The notes beneath the pieces are model-generated. The model worked only from the letters and a program-made list of their open reading frames with translations, did no database searches and was not told the DNA's origin. Positions 12,501 to 23,714 of a stretch of DNA of 64,000 nt are shown piece after piece; position 1 is the first letter of the stretch; each line of letters starts with the position of its first letter. A program made the position numbers and the translations under genes. Origin of the DNA: Protea cynaroides (Eukaryota; Streptophyta; Magnoliopsida; Proteales; Proteaceae); assembly GCA_028583415.1 (NCBI GenBank), contig CM053266.1:3481217-3545216 (forward strand), given 5' to 3'.

Positions 12501-13148
12501 TGATTAATGTGGAATGTATTTTGGTTTAAAAAAATGGGGATAGCCTATACGAGATCCTGGTTGAACGTTGGTTTATTGACGGTTCATCACACCATTCTGG
12601 TTGGTGCAGAATTAGGGTGTGACAAAACTGGCAGCTTTAATGGGCGCCCCTGGGTTAAGGATCTGCTCTGAAACCTCCTGGCGCAGAGCATTAATAAGGA
12701 AGCCTTTCATCTTGGGAGCGTAGTAAATCAAATCACCATCATTAGGTATCCCCAAGAGAATAGTGAGCTGGTGAGTGTTGAATGATATGGGGACACCCTT
12801 GACAAAGTTGGTGAGGCAGAGGTCCCTATCGTGGCTGAAATCGTTAACATCCCCCTCGACCTCTAGGTTAGCATAGAAGTTCTTGACCAGGTTTGGTCGG
12901 GTAGTCATTGTATAGGTGATAACTGGTAACCACCCAAGTGCACCAAAGGCTGCTTCAACATTGAACCGCTGGAGCTGCTCTAGGTTTACGCAGCGTCCAG
13001 ATTCTATGTTTTTCTCTTCGAACCATGGGAAACGGGTTTGTGCTGTGGCCGAATGAAACCACCACTCATCAAACTGTGAAACCGGTGGGTGTGGATGATT
13101 CATGCCCAGAGCATATGCATGCTTACTAGCACCTCAACGTCGACACAT
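9537..13148 (-). pseudogene. Element A antisense ORF (aORF), split by a solo LTR
   Basis: Minus-strand ORF between PBS and pol, in two parts: N-terminal part 13148-12630 and C-terminal part 10238-9537. The N part includes ESGRCVNLEQLQRF and RPNLVKNFYANLE-like blocks; the C part includes LPYGR, an Ala-rich and acidic linker, and a QVHWLRVAYECDYDIVDPIPP-like end. It is homologous to the nearly intact ORF of element B. Breaks are a stop near codon 5, the 2.4-kb LTR insertion, a frameshift near the LPYGRL block, and two stops near the linker end. The family resembles the 'putative plant transposon protein' domain seen across angiosperms; its biochemical role is not known to me. Confidence 0.75.
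10239..12624 (+). repeat. Solo LTR (2386 bp) inside element A's aORF
   Basis: Starts TGTAAGACCCGC and ends GGTGTGACA. AAACT flanks both sides (10234-10238 and 12625-12629), and the host ORF resumes directly after it, so this is a solo LTR left by LTR-LTR recombination. It belongs to the GGGTCG-rich group with element D (motif clusters at 10385-10590 and 11060-11270). A TATA-like TATAAATA is at 10676-10683 and a donor-like AAGGTATGA near 10826. Its copy of the micro-ORF (about 12240-12330) is degenerate. Confidence 0.93.
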
Positions 13149-13771
13149 TGTTTAACTACAAAACAAAATAATACAATGAGAATTAGTCAAAAATTTTCAA
13201 AGTTTCGACAGCATAACGATAGTATTTCAAAAAAAGGCCTCGAACTCACCCAAATTTGGGGAGAAGGACTTACGTAACAATTTAGCAACATATAGAGACC
13301 AAACAATCATCAAACAAGAAATAAATTCAACAATTACAAGAAAAATCAATTTTTGATCAAAACCTAGGTCAAAAATCCAAAAATTTTGATTTCGAGAAAA
13401 CCATATGGTAGAACCTCAAATAAGTTGAGGGCTTTTGTCCATGGAGGTCCCAACACTATTTCTAAGCTGAAGAAAAAGAGTTCCTACGGTTAGAATTTTC
13501 TAAATCAAGAAAAACCATTGGTTTTGGATAAGAAACCATGAAGAAACGATATAAAATTGAGTGAGGAAAGAAGAAACTTACTTGGAGAGGTCGTGTAGTA
13601 CTCTTGAGTGAGAAGAATCACTTTTACAAGCATCAGTCAGACTGTGGCAACTCACCAATCCACCGGAGAGAAAAGGAGAAGGAAAAGTGAAAATGACTCA
13701 AAATTCCAATTTAAAAAAAAATCTTGGAAAAAAGTTAAATTGTGATTTAATTGCTTCCATTGCGGTTTTCG
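13149..13771 (-). promoter_or_regulatory. Element A aORF leader with candidate intron
   Basis: Upstream region of the aORF. Read on the minus strand, a donor GTAAGTTTC starts at 13581 and an acceptor TTTTGTAG ends at 13156, giving a candidate 426-nt intron that ends eight bases before the aORF ATG (13148-13146). Matching donor and acceptor positions occur in B and C. The motif cluster and TATA-like box that precede this leader in B and C are missing here, removed by the deletion that joins this region to pol near 13770. Confidence 0.5.
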
Positions 13772-16700
13772 CTTATTGTTTTGGACAAATGCTATGGACC
13801 ATGCCGAGTCATCATTGATGGGCAACACCTCGAAGCAAATTTAGTTCAACTCGAGATGGCAGACTTTGATGTCATCTTGGGAATGGATTGATTAGGCCAT
13901 CATTCAGCTAGCTTATTATGTGCTGAAAAGAAGCTTGCTTTCAAGGATGACAATGGAAAGGAGTTTAGCTTCACTGGGACGAAATTACCTAGGAAGTGGA
14001 ATCTGATCCTCTCTGCTCTAAAATCTAAGAGATGCTTAGTGAAGGAATGAGTGGGTTACTTAGTATCTGTGGTCGACATCACTGCAGAGGTACCAAAGAT
14101 GGAAGATTTGGATGTGGTACAAGAGTTTCCAGATGTATTTCTAGAAGACCTATCGGGACTACCTCCAGATAGGGCTATAGAGTTCGTGATAGACCTTATG
14201 CTAGGGTCGGTGCCAGTGTCTAAGGCACCGTATAGGATGCCCCCTACATAATTAAAAGAGTTGAAGACCCAGTTACAAGAAGTACTAGATAAGGGTTTCA
14301 TACGACCAAGCATATCACCGTGGGGAGCACCTGTATTGTTCGTAAAGAAGAAGGATGGTAGCGTACGATTATGTATCGACTACCGGGAGTTGAACAAGTT
14401 AACCATCAAGAACCGATACCCTTTGCCTAGGTTCGATGATCTGTTTGATCAGTTGCACGGTGCAAAGGTTTTCTTGAAGATTGATCTTAGATCAGGGTAT
14501 CACCAATTGAAGATCAAGAAAGGAGATATTCCGAAGACTATTTTCAGGACAAGGTATGGGCATTATGAGTTCCTGGTAATGTCATTTGGGTTGACTAAAG
14601 CTCCACCGTCGTTCATGGAACTGATGAACCGAATGTTTCATGACATGTTGGATACTTCGGTTATCATATTCATCGACAACATCTTGGTCTACTCAAAGGA
14701 CAGGGAGGCTCATGCAACACACTTGAGAGCAGCCCTACAACGGCTGAGAAGGGAGAAGCTTTACGCCAAGTTTAAGAAATGCAAATTTTGGCTGAAGGAA
14801 GTGTCCTTCTTGGGTCACGTAGTATCTACAGATAGTATCAAGGTAGATCCAAGCAAGATCGCAACTATAGTAGGATGGGATGCACCAAAATCAGTTGCAG
14901 AGATTCGTAGTTTCCTTGGATTGGCTGGTTACTATAGAAGATTCGTGGAAGACTACTCAAGAATCGCCATTCCACTTACCAGACTAACCAAGAAAGAAGA
15001 AAAGTTCATATGGACAGATGATGTGTGAGAAGTGCTTTTAGATTCTGAAGTCAAGACTAGTCTCTGCACCTATCTTGACCATCCCAGCACTAGGCTTGCC
15101 ATTCACCCTATATACGGATGCCTCAAGGTTGGGTCTTGGATGTGTGTTGATGCAAGGAGAACAGGTGATTGCCTACCGATCAAGACAGTTGAAAGAGCAT
15201 GAGAAGAACTATCCTATGCATGATCTGGAGTTAGCAGCGGTCATTCACGAAATCAAAACTTGGAGGCACTACCTTTATGGTGAAAAGTTTCAGATAAAGT
15301 TGGATCACAAGAGTTTGACTTACTTTTTTACTCAGAAGGACCTGAATATGAGACAGAGGAGATGGCTAGAGCTATTAAAAGATTATGATTGTGACATCCA
15401 TTACCATCTGGGTAAGGCAAACGTCGTAGCTGATGCCTTAAGCAAAAAGTGGGCATTGAAACCGGAGGCATGACCTTGTACAAATGCTGCACTGTGTGCT
15501 GCAGCCTCAGGCTCAAAAGAGAATGATGAAGAGCATATATTAGAAACTACAGAAGATCCAGTGGAATAGGGCTTAATTCATAAGTTCACATTGATGTTCG
15601 CAGCTTTGAAGATCTCATCGGATCTAATAGATGAGGTAAAGTTAGCAATCCTACAGGATCCACATCTCAAGACTGTGCAAGCAGATCTAGAGAAGGGTAA
15701 AAGCAACCCTGACCTTACCTTGGATTTAGACAAAGTACTTAGGTATTGTGGACGATTATGTATACCTGAGAGTGAGAACTCAAATATCAGAGATAAAATT
15801 ATGACAAAAGCTCATTACACCCCATATTTGGTACATCCGGGAAGCACCAAGATGTACCATGATTTAAGAAGATTATATTGGTGGAAGGGTATGAAAGCGG
15901 ACGTAGCTCGATTCATATTCCAATGTCTAAATTGTCAGCAAGTGAAAGTAGAAAGATAGAGACCCACATGTTTGTTACAACCACTATCGGAGCCATCATG
16001 GAAGTGGGATTGTATCACAATGGATTTCATCACTGGCCTACCCTTAACACCAAGGTCAGTAGATGCCATGTGGGTTATAGTCGATCGACTTACCAAGATA
16101 GCTTGCTTCATCGTTGTCATACCTCAGTATACCATGGACAAGCTAGCTAAGCTATATGTGGATAATATAGTCAGACTTCACGGCGTCCCAGAGAGTATAG
16201 TATCAGACAGAGATCTCTGTTTTACATCAAAGTTCTGGGATGGATTACAGAAAGCCATGGGAACCAAGTTAAAGTTTAGTACAACTTTTCATCCTCAGAC
16301 AGATGGGCAATCAAAAAGAACTATTCAAATCTTAGAGGATATGCTCCGAGCGTGTGCCTTAGATTTCAAAGGAGCTTGGGACGAGAAGCTATCGCTTATC
16401 GAGTTTGCTTATAACAATAGTTACCAGGCTACGATCTAGATGGCTCCATATGAGGCACTCCATGGGAAGAAATGTCGTACACCTCTATTATGGAATGAGG
16501 TGGGAGAGAGAAGGATTGTAGGACCGGAGTTCGTAGAAGAAACTTTTCGAGCGATTGATCAAATTAAGGAAAGAGTGAAGACAGCTCAAGTTCAACAAAA
16601 GCACTACGCAGATAACCGACGTCGAGATCTGAAGTTTACAGTGGGTGACAAGGTATTCTTGAAGATATCACCTGTGTGAGGTCTGAAATGGTTTGGTAAA

Positions 16701-17065
16701 AAGGGGAAGCTATGCCCCAAATACGTGGGACCATACAAGATATTGACCAGACGTGGTAATGTGGTGTATCAACTGGCTCTACCACCATCCATGTCAAGCG
16801 TTCATGATGTGTTTCATGTTTCTTTACTGAAGAAATATGTCAGGGATCCATTGCACATCTTGACAACAGACCCACCAGACTTGACGATGGATTTGACCTT
16901 TGAGGTGATACCTGTGATGCTCATAAGCTGAAAGGTACAATATCTCCGAAGCAAGGATATCCATTACATCAAAGTGCATTGGAAAAGCCAAGATGTAGAA
17001 GAAATCACTTGGGAGAAAGAGAATGCAATGCGAAAGGAGTATCTTAACCTTTTCGATGAATAAGG
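13772..17065 (+). pseudogene. Element A pol remnant (protease end, RT, RNase H, integrase, chromodomain-like tail)
   Basis: Starts inside the protease (DFDVILGMD block near 13862) because gag and the protease active site are deleted. RT is open from 14261 to 15028; its catalytic motif reads FIDN (14669-14680) where FIDD is expected, so a metal-binding Asp is lost. RNase H (YTDAS, ADALSKK) follows in another frame at 15075-15473. Integrase shows HPGSTKMYHDLR and CLNCQQVK (zinc-binding part, to about 15950), then the catalytic core (first Asp near 16022). The GPY block (YVGPYKI-like) is near 16720, and a chromodomain-like end (HYIKVHWKSQDVEEITWE) at about 16960-17015. Stops and frameshifts at several points make it non-functional. 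Confidence 0.88.
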
Positions 17066-17097
17066 TCCGTGCAAATTTGAAGGCCAAAATTTCTTTT

Positions 17098-17110
17098 AAG
17101 GGTGGGGGAG
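17098..17110 (+). other. Element A polypurine tract, upstream copy (PPT1)
   Basis: AAGGGTGGGGGAG one base before the long-form 3' LTR start at 17112. A second identical copy lies 55 bp further on (17153-17165), inside the LTR of this element. The target-site duplication shows that the upstream copy defined the LTR ends of A. Confidence 0.75.
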
Positions 17111-17111
17111 T

Positions 17112-19333
17112 TGTGAGACCTACATGCAAATTTTGGGGATGAAATTTCTTTTAAGGGTGGGGGAGTTGTAAGACCCGCACTCTATGAACTCGATCTAAAC
17201 CTTTAATTCATGTCGTAACAGGTCTTCCAATCATCACGGGGCCAAACGGGAAGAGCAGATGACAACCACGTACGAAAATGGACCTAAAAATATGATATTT
17301 TTCATACCGGTCTTATGGTACTGGCCGATGCTACCGGTCGGCCGGTATGTCTACGCGGGCAGACTAGTTAGATCTGAAAATGGATCTTTGTGGGTCCCGA
17401 TTATCAAATCTCGAGCCCAGGGACTTTCCTAATGTAAAGAAACATCTTAAATCCCAACCTAGTCTATTTAAGAACCCTTAAACCTCCTTAGAACTCTTTG
17501 ATTGTTTCTCACAAACCCTAGAGAGGAGAAAGAGATTGAAGAAGGAGAAGGAGCTAAGAAAGGTGGGAGAGGAGCCGCCATTGAACAAAGAACACCATAG
17601 TTGCAAACCCACAGTAAGTACTTGAACTTCTCTCTAAGTTAAGCATTATAGATGATTAATCATGAATTGATCAATACCATGCAAGGTGAGGTATTGATCT
17701 AAAATCCTTAAATTGCCATCAAACCTAATACAGTCGATAAACCCAAGATTCACATTCTAGGCTAAGGATCATCGAAACTAAGATTTGAATGGAACATGAA
17801 ACAACTCTAACTCGTTGCTCAGGCCTAGAATGCATAGGAGAAACCCTAGAACCAATAATTGGTGGCCGACGGAAGGCAAACACCAAGATTGGTGGTCTTC
17901 CGGAGGCATATCGGTCGCACCATATGCGACCAGTACTGCGATTGGTACCTCTCGAGAGCTGGTCTATGAGGGACCGATCGTCCATACCGGTCGCACCTTT
18001 TCCCACAGTGCCGTGACAGGTACCTGTGACAGGTATGTACTGTGAGGGGTGAATTTTGATCCAGTTGGTTTTCGACCAACGTAAACCCTAAGAAACTAAT
18101 TCTAATTTAACCCTAACATCGTGTAGGACCTTGTGTTAGCGAGTTTGGATTCTGTGACACGGAGTGAGCTAGAAATCAAGCGTCAGGTAAGGGAATCTGA
18201 CCTAAACCCTAATAACTTAATAACAGTAAAACGTTGTTAGTAATCATGATTCTGTGGAATGGTGTTTGTGCATACTCGCATGTCATCTTTACTTTCAATT
18301 ATTATATTGTTCATGCATACTCGCTATGCTAGGATGTGATTGTTAGGCATGTGATTATTTTTGTTAGTGTGGAATGGGAAGGGCCTGGGGTCTGGGATCA
18401 TTCCTCACACTAGCACATTTTCGTATCGTTTCTGTCTTAGCATGCTTGGTGCGGATAGGGTATCAGGGGGAGGAAATGGCACTATGGTCTTCGGCCTGGC
18501 CACTATACTCGAGCCCAATCTCTATGCCATAGGGAGCTGTGCTGGGATAGGGCCTACTGTGATGACATATAGGATTGGTTAGTTGCGAGCCCAGTTTACA
18601 AGCCCTCGCCAATAGGGGCTTACGTGTTGGTATGGGTAGGGCATCAGGGAAAGTGTTGGCGGTGTGTGATCCAGACACTTTAGCTCTATCTCTATTCCAT
18701 GGTGGGTGCATGTGGGATGACAGTGGTGTTTGATCGATTGGGCGAATTTACACACTCGTGTATAGAGGTGCGGTGGCCTCTAATTCTTTCTATAGCACAT
18801 TGCAAACTTAAAACCAGATCATAATGTGAATGTTATTCATGCATGTTGTTTGTTACATTGTTTGATTTTCTTACTGATTAAGTTGTGAGCTTACCCTTGT
18901 GTACATATTATTTTTAGATGTTGATGCAGGTTACACTGTGGAGGACTACGTGGATGCTCCAGAATATGGAAGAGTTGCTGCCTTGATAGTGCAAGCAGGG
19001 GAAGACGAGCATGACGCTTCATGCGAGTGCCCTTATTGCGTGTATCTAAGATGGTTTTAATTTATTTTATTTATTTCAGTTGGATTTTATAAACAGTGTA
19101 AGGATATTTATTTATGTTTTGATATTTGAATAATTGGATAACTTATTTAATTTATCAATAGAGTACTCAGTTTATTTAATTTAAGACTTCCACTGTATTT
19201 ATTTATATTCTAATTGTGCTTATGTGCAATGGTTTTTGTTAGTGGACATGGTCTTATTGAGATCCTGGTGTGAACCGTTGGTTTAGTAACGGTTCACTCA
19301 CACTTCTGGTTCAACCAGAATTGGGGTGTGACA
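17112..19333 (+). repeat. Element A 3' LTR (2222 bp, long form)
   Basis: TGTGAGACC to GGTGTGACA, matching the 5' LTR end to end and followed by the duplication GTTAT (19334-19338). It has the same internal order: motif clusters (about 17310-17365 and 17905-18040), TATA-like TATTTAA near 17464, donor-like site near 17613, and micro-ORF segment at 18930-19060. Confidence 0.93.
18930..19060 (+). CDS. Conserved open segment of the LTR (CxCxxC micro-ORF), element A 3' LTR
   Basis: Same position as 8740-8861, after GATGTTGATGCAG. It encodes YTVEDYVDAP near the start and SCECPYCVYL at the end. The usual stop is lost by an indel and the frame runs four codons further to TAA at 19058-19060. It is otherwise open. 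Confidence 0.4.
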
Positions 19334-19338
19334 GTTAT
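19334..19338. other. Target-site duplication of element A, right copy
   Basis: GTTAT, identical to 6915-6919. Confidence 0.85.
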
Positions 19339-20026
19339 CCCGCTAAGGGTGAGTGACATACTCATCAATAATTACCTAGTAGGTTGGATTCAGTGGTCCT
19401 CAACCATTTTACCCCTACCTACTAGATCATAGTCACATACATCCACACATCAATCATATATTATAAATTCAATGAATGCTCAAAGAAGTTATTGGATAAC
19501 ATGTTACCACAACAAGCATGTGGCACAACAAATATATATTATAAACACTCCAAAATTCATTTGGGGTTATGTTCCTCACCTGATATCACTAAATTATGGT
19601 TTCCTATGCTTGGAAAATTAGTGTCTCTACTGTGCTCTACACCTATATAAGATGTGGGACTATTAGTTATGATTTCTGCATATCTATTATCGAATTATAG
19701 AAGTTTGGGGTGCATTGGTCGATGCATCGATCGCTACTGTAGCGACCATCATAACATCCGATAGGCATCAGAACCTTCTGCAAAGGGTCAGTCATGGCAT
19801 CAGTCGATACAGTGTCAATGGCCACCTCATCATCCGACAACTTCCAGAGAACTTTTTGGGACTGGTTGGTCGCTACGTCGGCTCTTACAGTCTACCGTCC
19901 GATATGTCATCCGACCTCTTTTTGAGGGTCAATTAATGGTCTTCCATATTAGGATTCTACTTTACACTTAGCCCATACATTACTATCCTAGTATGGTCCA
20001 ATGGTAGGGTAAATCTTAGGTCTAAA
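19339..20026 (-). repeat. Element F 3' LTR, piece 2 of 3
   Basis: Continues the LTR of F after element A. It contains a splice-donor-like and leader region (CTCACCTGATATC near 19577) and a dense cluster of CGATCG, GGTCGCTAC and CATCCGAT motifs at 19715-19900, including the palindrome TCGATGCATCGA. It ends at CTAAA (20022-20026), where LTR-X inserted, and resumes at 48513. A minor ORF over the motif cluster (19715-19936) is not supported as a gene. Confidence 0.7.
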
Positions 20027-21442
20027 TGTGAAGACAAAATTTTTTCACCCACGTTGAATGGATGGTCAATGATTTGGAGTCGTCACCTAGATTAAGGTCT
20101 AGGACCTATAAAAATGTTGTCTCAACATAAGAAAAGACTTCTATTGACTCATTTGACCCAATATATTGGCTTTAATCTATCAGAGAACAGGTAAGCATTT
20201 AAGGTACAGTTTGGGAAGGTGTTAGGCACCCAAAACTGCCCGATTTAAAAATTGAGCTCCTATATGATTCTACTTTCCTTAGATTCTATGATTTTGATTT
20301 ATGGTCAATGGGTGATGACTACAGTTCATGGGGAATCCTATGATAAGTTGCTAAGTTCTTCTAACCTAGGTTCAGCCAAACATGTTCTCAAAGTAAATAA
20401 ACAAACAAAATAATATACAGTAAACCGAATCGAAGATGTTTCAGTGATGGGCTGAATCTGAAACATCCGAAACATCTCAAATTGCCTACGTATTCTAATC
20501 TTGGAAATTAAGTCTAAAACGTAGTTCGAACTGAATGTGATTAAGGTTTATGGATGTGATTTAAGCTTCATTAGATTCAATTGTTCAAGTCGAAGTTTAT
20601 GCTTGATAATGATTGAGATTGAATCTAGATAGAGCCTATGTGGGTCGAAGTGAATATGGATATGGATATAGATGTGGAGGACCTAAGTATATTAAGATAT
20701 GGTATCTTACTTGGAGAGGTCCTCTAAGTTGCCTACTTATTTCAGAGGTCTTGAAAATCAGGTACAACGTAGTTCAAAAATTGATTGGATTGACCCATTT
20801 GGTCAGAAGATGATAGTCTCAGGGACTAAAATCGATGGATAGTCTCAGGGACTAAGGTTAATAAAATACTCTCAGGGACTAGGATAAATGAGGTACTCTC
20901 AGGGAGTAGGATAGGTGAGGTACTCTCAGCGAGTAGGATAGGTAAGGTACTCTCAGGGAGAAAAACTGAGTATGCATACTCTCAGGGAGCAAGGTATGTA
21001 CTCTCGGGGAGCAAGGTATATGCTCTCGGGGAGCAAGGTATGTACTCTCAGGGAGTAAGGTGTATACTCTCAAGGAGCAAAGTATGTACTCTAGGGGAGC
21101 AAGGTATGTACTCTCAAGAAGCAAAGTGTACACTCTCAGGGAGGAAAGTATGTACTCTCGGGGAGCAAGGTATGTACTCTAAGGGAGCAAGGTGTATACT
21201 CTCAGGGAGCAAAGTATATACTCTCGGGGAGCAAGGTATGTACTCTCAAGGAGCAAGGGTATATACTCTCAGGGAGCAAAGTATGTACTCTCAGGGAGCA
21301 AGGGTATGTACTCTCAGGGAGCAAAGTATGTACTCTCGGGGAGCAAGGTATGCACTCTCAGGGAGCAAGGTGTATACTCTTAGGGAGTAAAGTATGTACT
21401 CTCAGGGAGCAAGGTATGTACTTTCAGGGAGCAAGATTTATG
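20027..21442. repeat. LTR-X, piece 1 of 3 (large LTR of another gypsy family, Tat/Ogre-like by eye)
   Basis: Starts TGTGAAGACAAAAT after CTAAA. It carries a block TTGGAGTCGTCACCTAG (20079-20095) and GGGAAGGTGTTAGGCACCC (20214-20232), which I associate with long LTRs of Tat/Ogre-type plant elements from memory. Two copies of a GCCTACxTAT...ACGTAGTTC module are at about 20484-20530 and 20730-20775. A 22-bp minisatellite fills its right end, where element B inserted. Pieces 2 and 3 are 33355-34670 and 45915-48507. Orientation is not settled. Confidence 0.6.
20815..21440. repeat. Minisatellite, core unit 22 bp
   Basis: About two dozen tandem copies of a unit like TACTCTCAGGGAGCAAGGTATG. Units on the left are longer (27-29 bp) and more diverged; those from about 20975 on are mostly 22 bp, with occasional 23-bp units. 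Because 22 is not a multiple of 3, the array opens all frames cyclically and produces long repetitive ORFs on both strands; these are not genes. Confidence 0.92.
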
Positions 21443-21750
21443 TGTAAGACCCGCACTCCATAAATCCGGTCTAAACCTTGATTTCATGTCGTGGCAGGTC
21501 TTACGATCATCACCGGGACAGACGGGACGAGCGGATGACAAACAGGTACGAAATCGGATCAAAGACGGTCAAATAAGTGTCATTTTATGTTGACCAGTCG
21601 ATGGTACCGGTCTTGGTATCGGTCAACCAGTCAGCTCTGCGCAGCTGACTACGGAGATCTAGAACTGGATCTCTGCGGGTCCCATTTTCCTAAACCCTAA
21701 TACATGAACCTTCCTAATCCTAATAGGGTTACTAAACCCTAATCCTAGCC

Positions 21751-21757
21751 TATATAA
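21751..21757 (+). promoter_or_regulatory. TATA box of element B 5' LTR
   Basis: TATATAA about 100 bp after the first ACCGGT motif cluster and before a purine-rich leader ending in AGGTAAGTG. The 3' LTR has the same box at 31392-31398. Confidence 0.6.
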
Positions 21758-23293
21758 ACACCTCTAAACCTCCTCAAATCCTTTCCATTATCTCTCACAA
21801 ACCCTAGAAAGGAGAAGGAGGTTGGAAAAGGACAAGAGGCTAGGAAGAAGAAAGAAGTGCCGTCATTGCCGTTCGACGACGCTCACCTTACGCCAGTCGA
21901 AGGTAAGTGTTTTAATCATTCTTCTTACTCTATGACTCTAGGATAGTTATATGGTTGGATCAATACCATGCAATGCAGGTATTGATCTAAAACCCTAATT
22001 GGACATTAAACCCTAATTTGCCGTCAAACCCTAGATTCGAGTTATAGGATGGTTATCATCAAAACTAGACTTGAATGAGTTGGAGATAACTCTAACTCAA
22101 AGCTCAGACTTAGAATGGATAGGAGGAACCCTGGAAATCCATGGAGATTGATCGACGACAGTCGAAAAACCCAATGTATGGTCTTCTGGAGACATACCAG
22201 TCGACCATACCGGTTGCTAGTTTTCTCACAGAGCTGCAACCGGTATGTTGTGACCAGTCAGCTCTGAAAGACTGGTTTTGGACTTTGTTGGTTTTTGACC
22301 AACGTGAAATCCTAAGAAAACTATTCTAATGAAACCCTAATAATATTGTAAAACTTTGTGATATTACGTTTGGATCTTGCGACGTGGAGAAAGCTATCAA
22401 ACGAGCATCAGGTAAGGGAATCTGACCTAAACCCTAATAATTAATGGACAGTAAATCATTGTCAATAACCTGAATGTGATGTTTGTGCATATTCACATGC
22501 CATCCTTTACTTTCAGTTATTATTATTGTTCATGCATTGATAGAATGTGATTGTTGGGCATGTGATTATTTTCGTTAGTATGTGGAGTGGGGCATGGGGC
22601 CTGGGATCATTCCTCACACTGGCACTTTTTGTAGTATCCTATTTTGACATGCTTGGTACGGGTGGGGCATAGGGAAAGGTCGTGGTACGGTGGTCTCCGA
22701 TGTTGATGTTGGCCTGGTCATGGTTATGTGGCACTGTGGTCTCCGATGCCGACGCTGGCTTGTCCACGATGCTTTAGCTCTATCTCTATGCCGTAGGGAG
22801 TTATGTTGGGATAGGGTCTACCTGCGTATTGTTCTATCCTAGTGGGTTAGTTGCGGATAGGTTATCAGGGGAGGTACGGGGATACCTTAGCTCTATCTCT
22901 ATGTCGTAGACGGCTGTGCTGGGATAGAGCCTACATTGATGACATATAGGATTGGTTAGTTCCGAGCCCACTTTGCGAGCCCTGGCCAGTAGGGGCTTAG
23001 GTGCTGGTATGGGTAGGGTATCGGGGGAGGTACGGGGATACCTTAGCTCTATCTCTATTCCATGATGGGTGCATGTGGGCTGGTGGTGGTGTGATCTACT
23101 ATGCGGTGCCACACACTCGTGTATAGAGGTGCGGGGGCCACCAAACCTTTCTATAGCACATTGCAAACTTAAACCAGACCACAACATAAAATGATTGTTA
23201 CTCATGCATAACATTATGAAACTGTCTGATTGTCTTACTGAGCTAAGTTGTGAGCTCCCCTTTGTATATACATTGTTTTAGATGTTGATGCAG

Positions 23294-23415
23294 GTTACTC
23301 AGTGGACGACTACGTGAATGCTCCGGCGTACGGTGGCGTTGCTGCTATAGATTTGTAGGCAGGAGAGGACGAGCATGACGCTTCATGCGAGTGCCCTTTT
23401 TACGTGTACCTTTGA
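23294..23415 (+). CDS. Conserved 122-nt open segment of the LTR (CxCxxC micro-ORF), element B 5' LTR
   Basis: After GATGTTGATGCAG. It starts YSVDDYVNAP and ends SCECPFYVYL, with TGA at 23413-23415. One in-frame TAG at 23356-23358 breaks this copy. The length to the terminal stop is again 122 nt. Confidence 0.35.
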
Positions 23416-23702
23416 TTGGTTTTTAATTATTTTCAGTTATTTTCAGTTGGATTAAAGTAAATGTAAGGATATTATATTTTATGTTTGGATTTGAATAATT
23501 AGATATTTTACTTAAATTTATCAATAGATTCTCAGTTCATTTATTTAAAGACTTTCGCTGTTGTATTTATATTCTGATTGTGGTTTTGTGCAATGGTTTG
23601 TATGAGTGGATACGGTCTATTCGAGATCATGATGTGAACTATTGGTTCAGTGACGGTTTACTCACACCATTCTGGTTGGTTCAGAATTGGGGTGTGACAA
23701 CT

Positions 23703-23714
23703 TGGTATCAGAGC
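23703..23714 (+). other. Element B primer-binding site
   Basis: TGGTATCAGAGC, three bases after the 5' LTR. Confidence 0.96.

Larger units (their letters stand above)
6920..19333 (+). mobile_element. Element A: full-length gypsy element carrying a nested solo LTR, lacking gag
   Basis: Two LTRs (6920-9145 and 17112-19333), PBS, antisense ORF, pol and PPT, bounded by the 5-bp duplication GTTAT. The nested solo LTR at 10239-12624 accounts for 2.4 kb of its 12.4 kb. Compared with element B, everything from the aORF promoter region through gag, the zinc knuckle and the protease active site is missing near 13770. The copy therefore could not make capsid protein itself. The insertion split the 3' LTR of element F. 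Confidence 0.92.
21443..23699 (+). repeat. Element B 5' LTR (2257 bp, short form)
   Basis: TGTAAGACCCGC to GGTGTGACA, preceded by TTATG. TATA box TATATAA at 21751-21757, donor-like AGGTAAGTG near 21901, and ACCGGT-type motif clusters at about 21590-21650 and 22190-22275. The hairpin module (AGCTCTATC...GATAGAGCCT) is tandemly repeated between about 22760 and 23060, more copies than in A. Micro-ORF segment at 23294-23415. Confidence 0.94.

Noticed and set aside
20879..21390. Long ORFs on both strands rich in TLREQ/YSQGA or LLPESTY repeats
   Set aside because: They are translations of the 22-bp minisatellite; the unit length is not a multiple of three, so all frames open cyclically.
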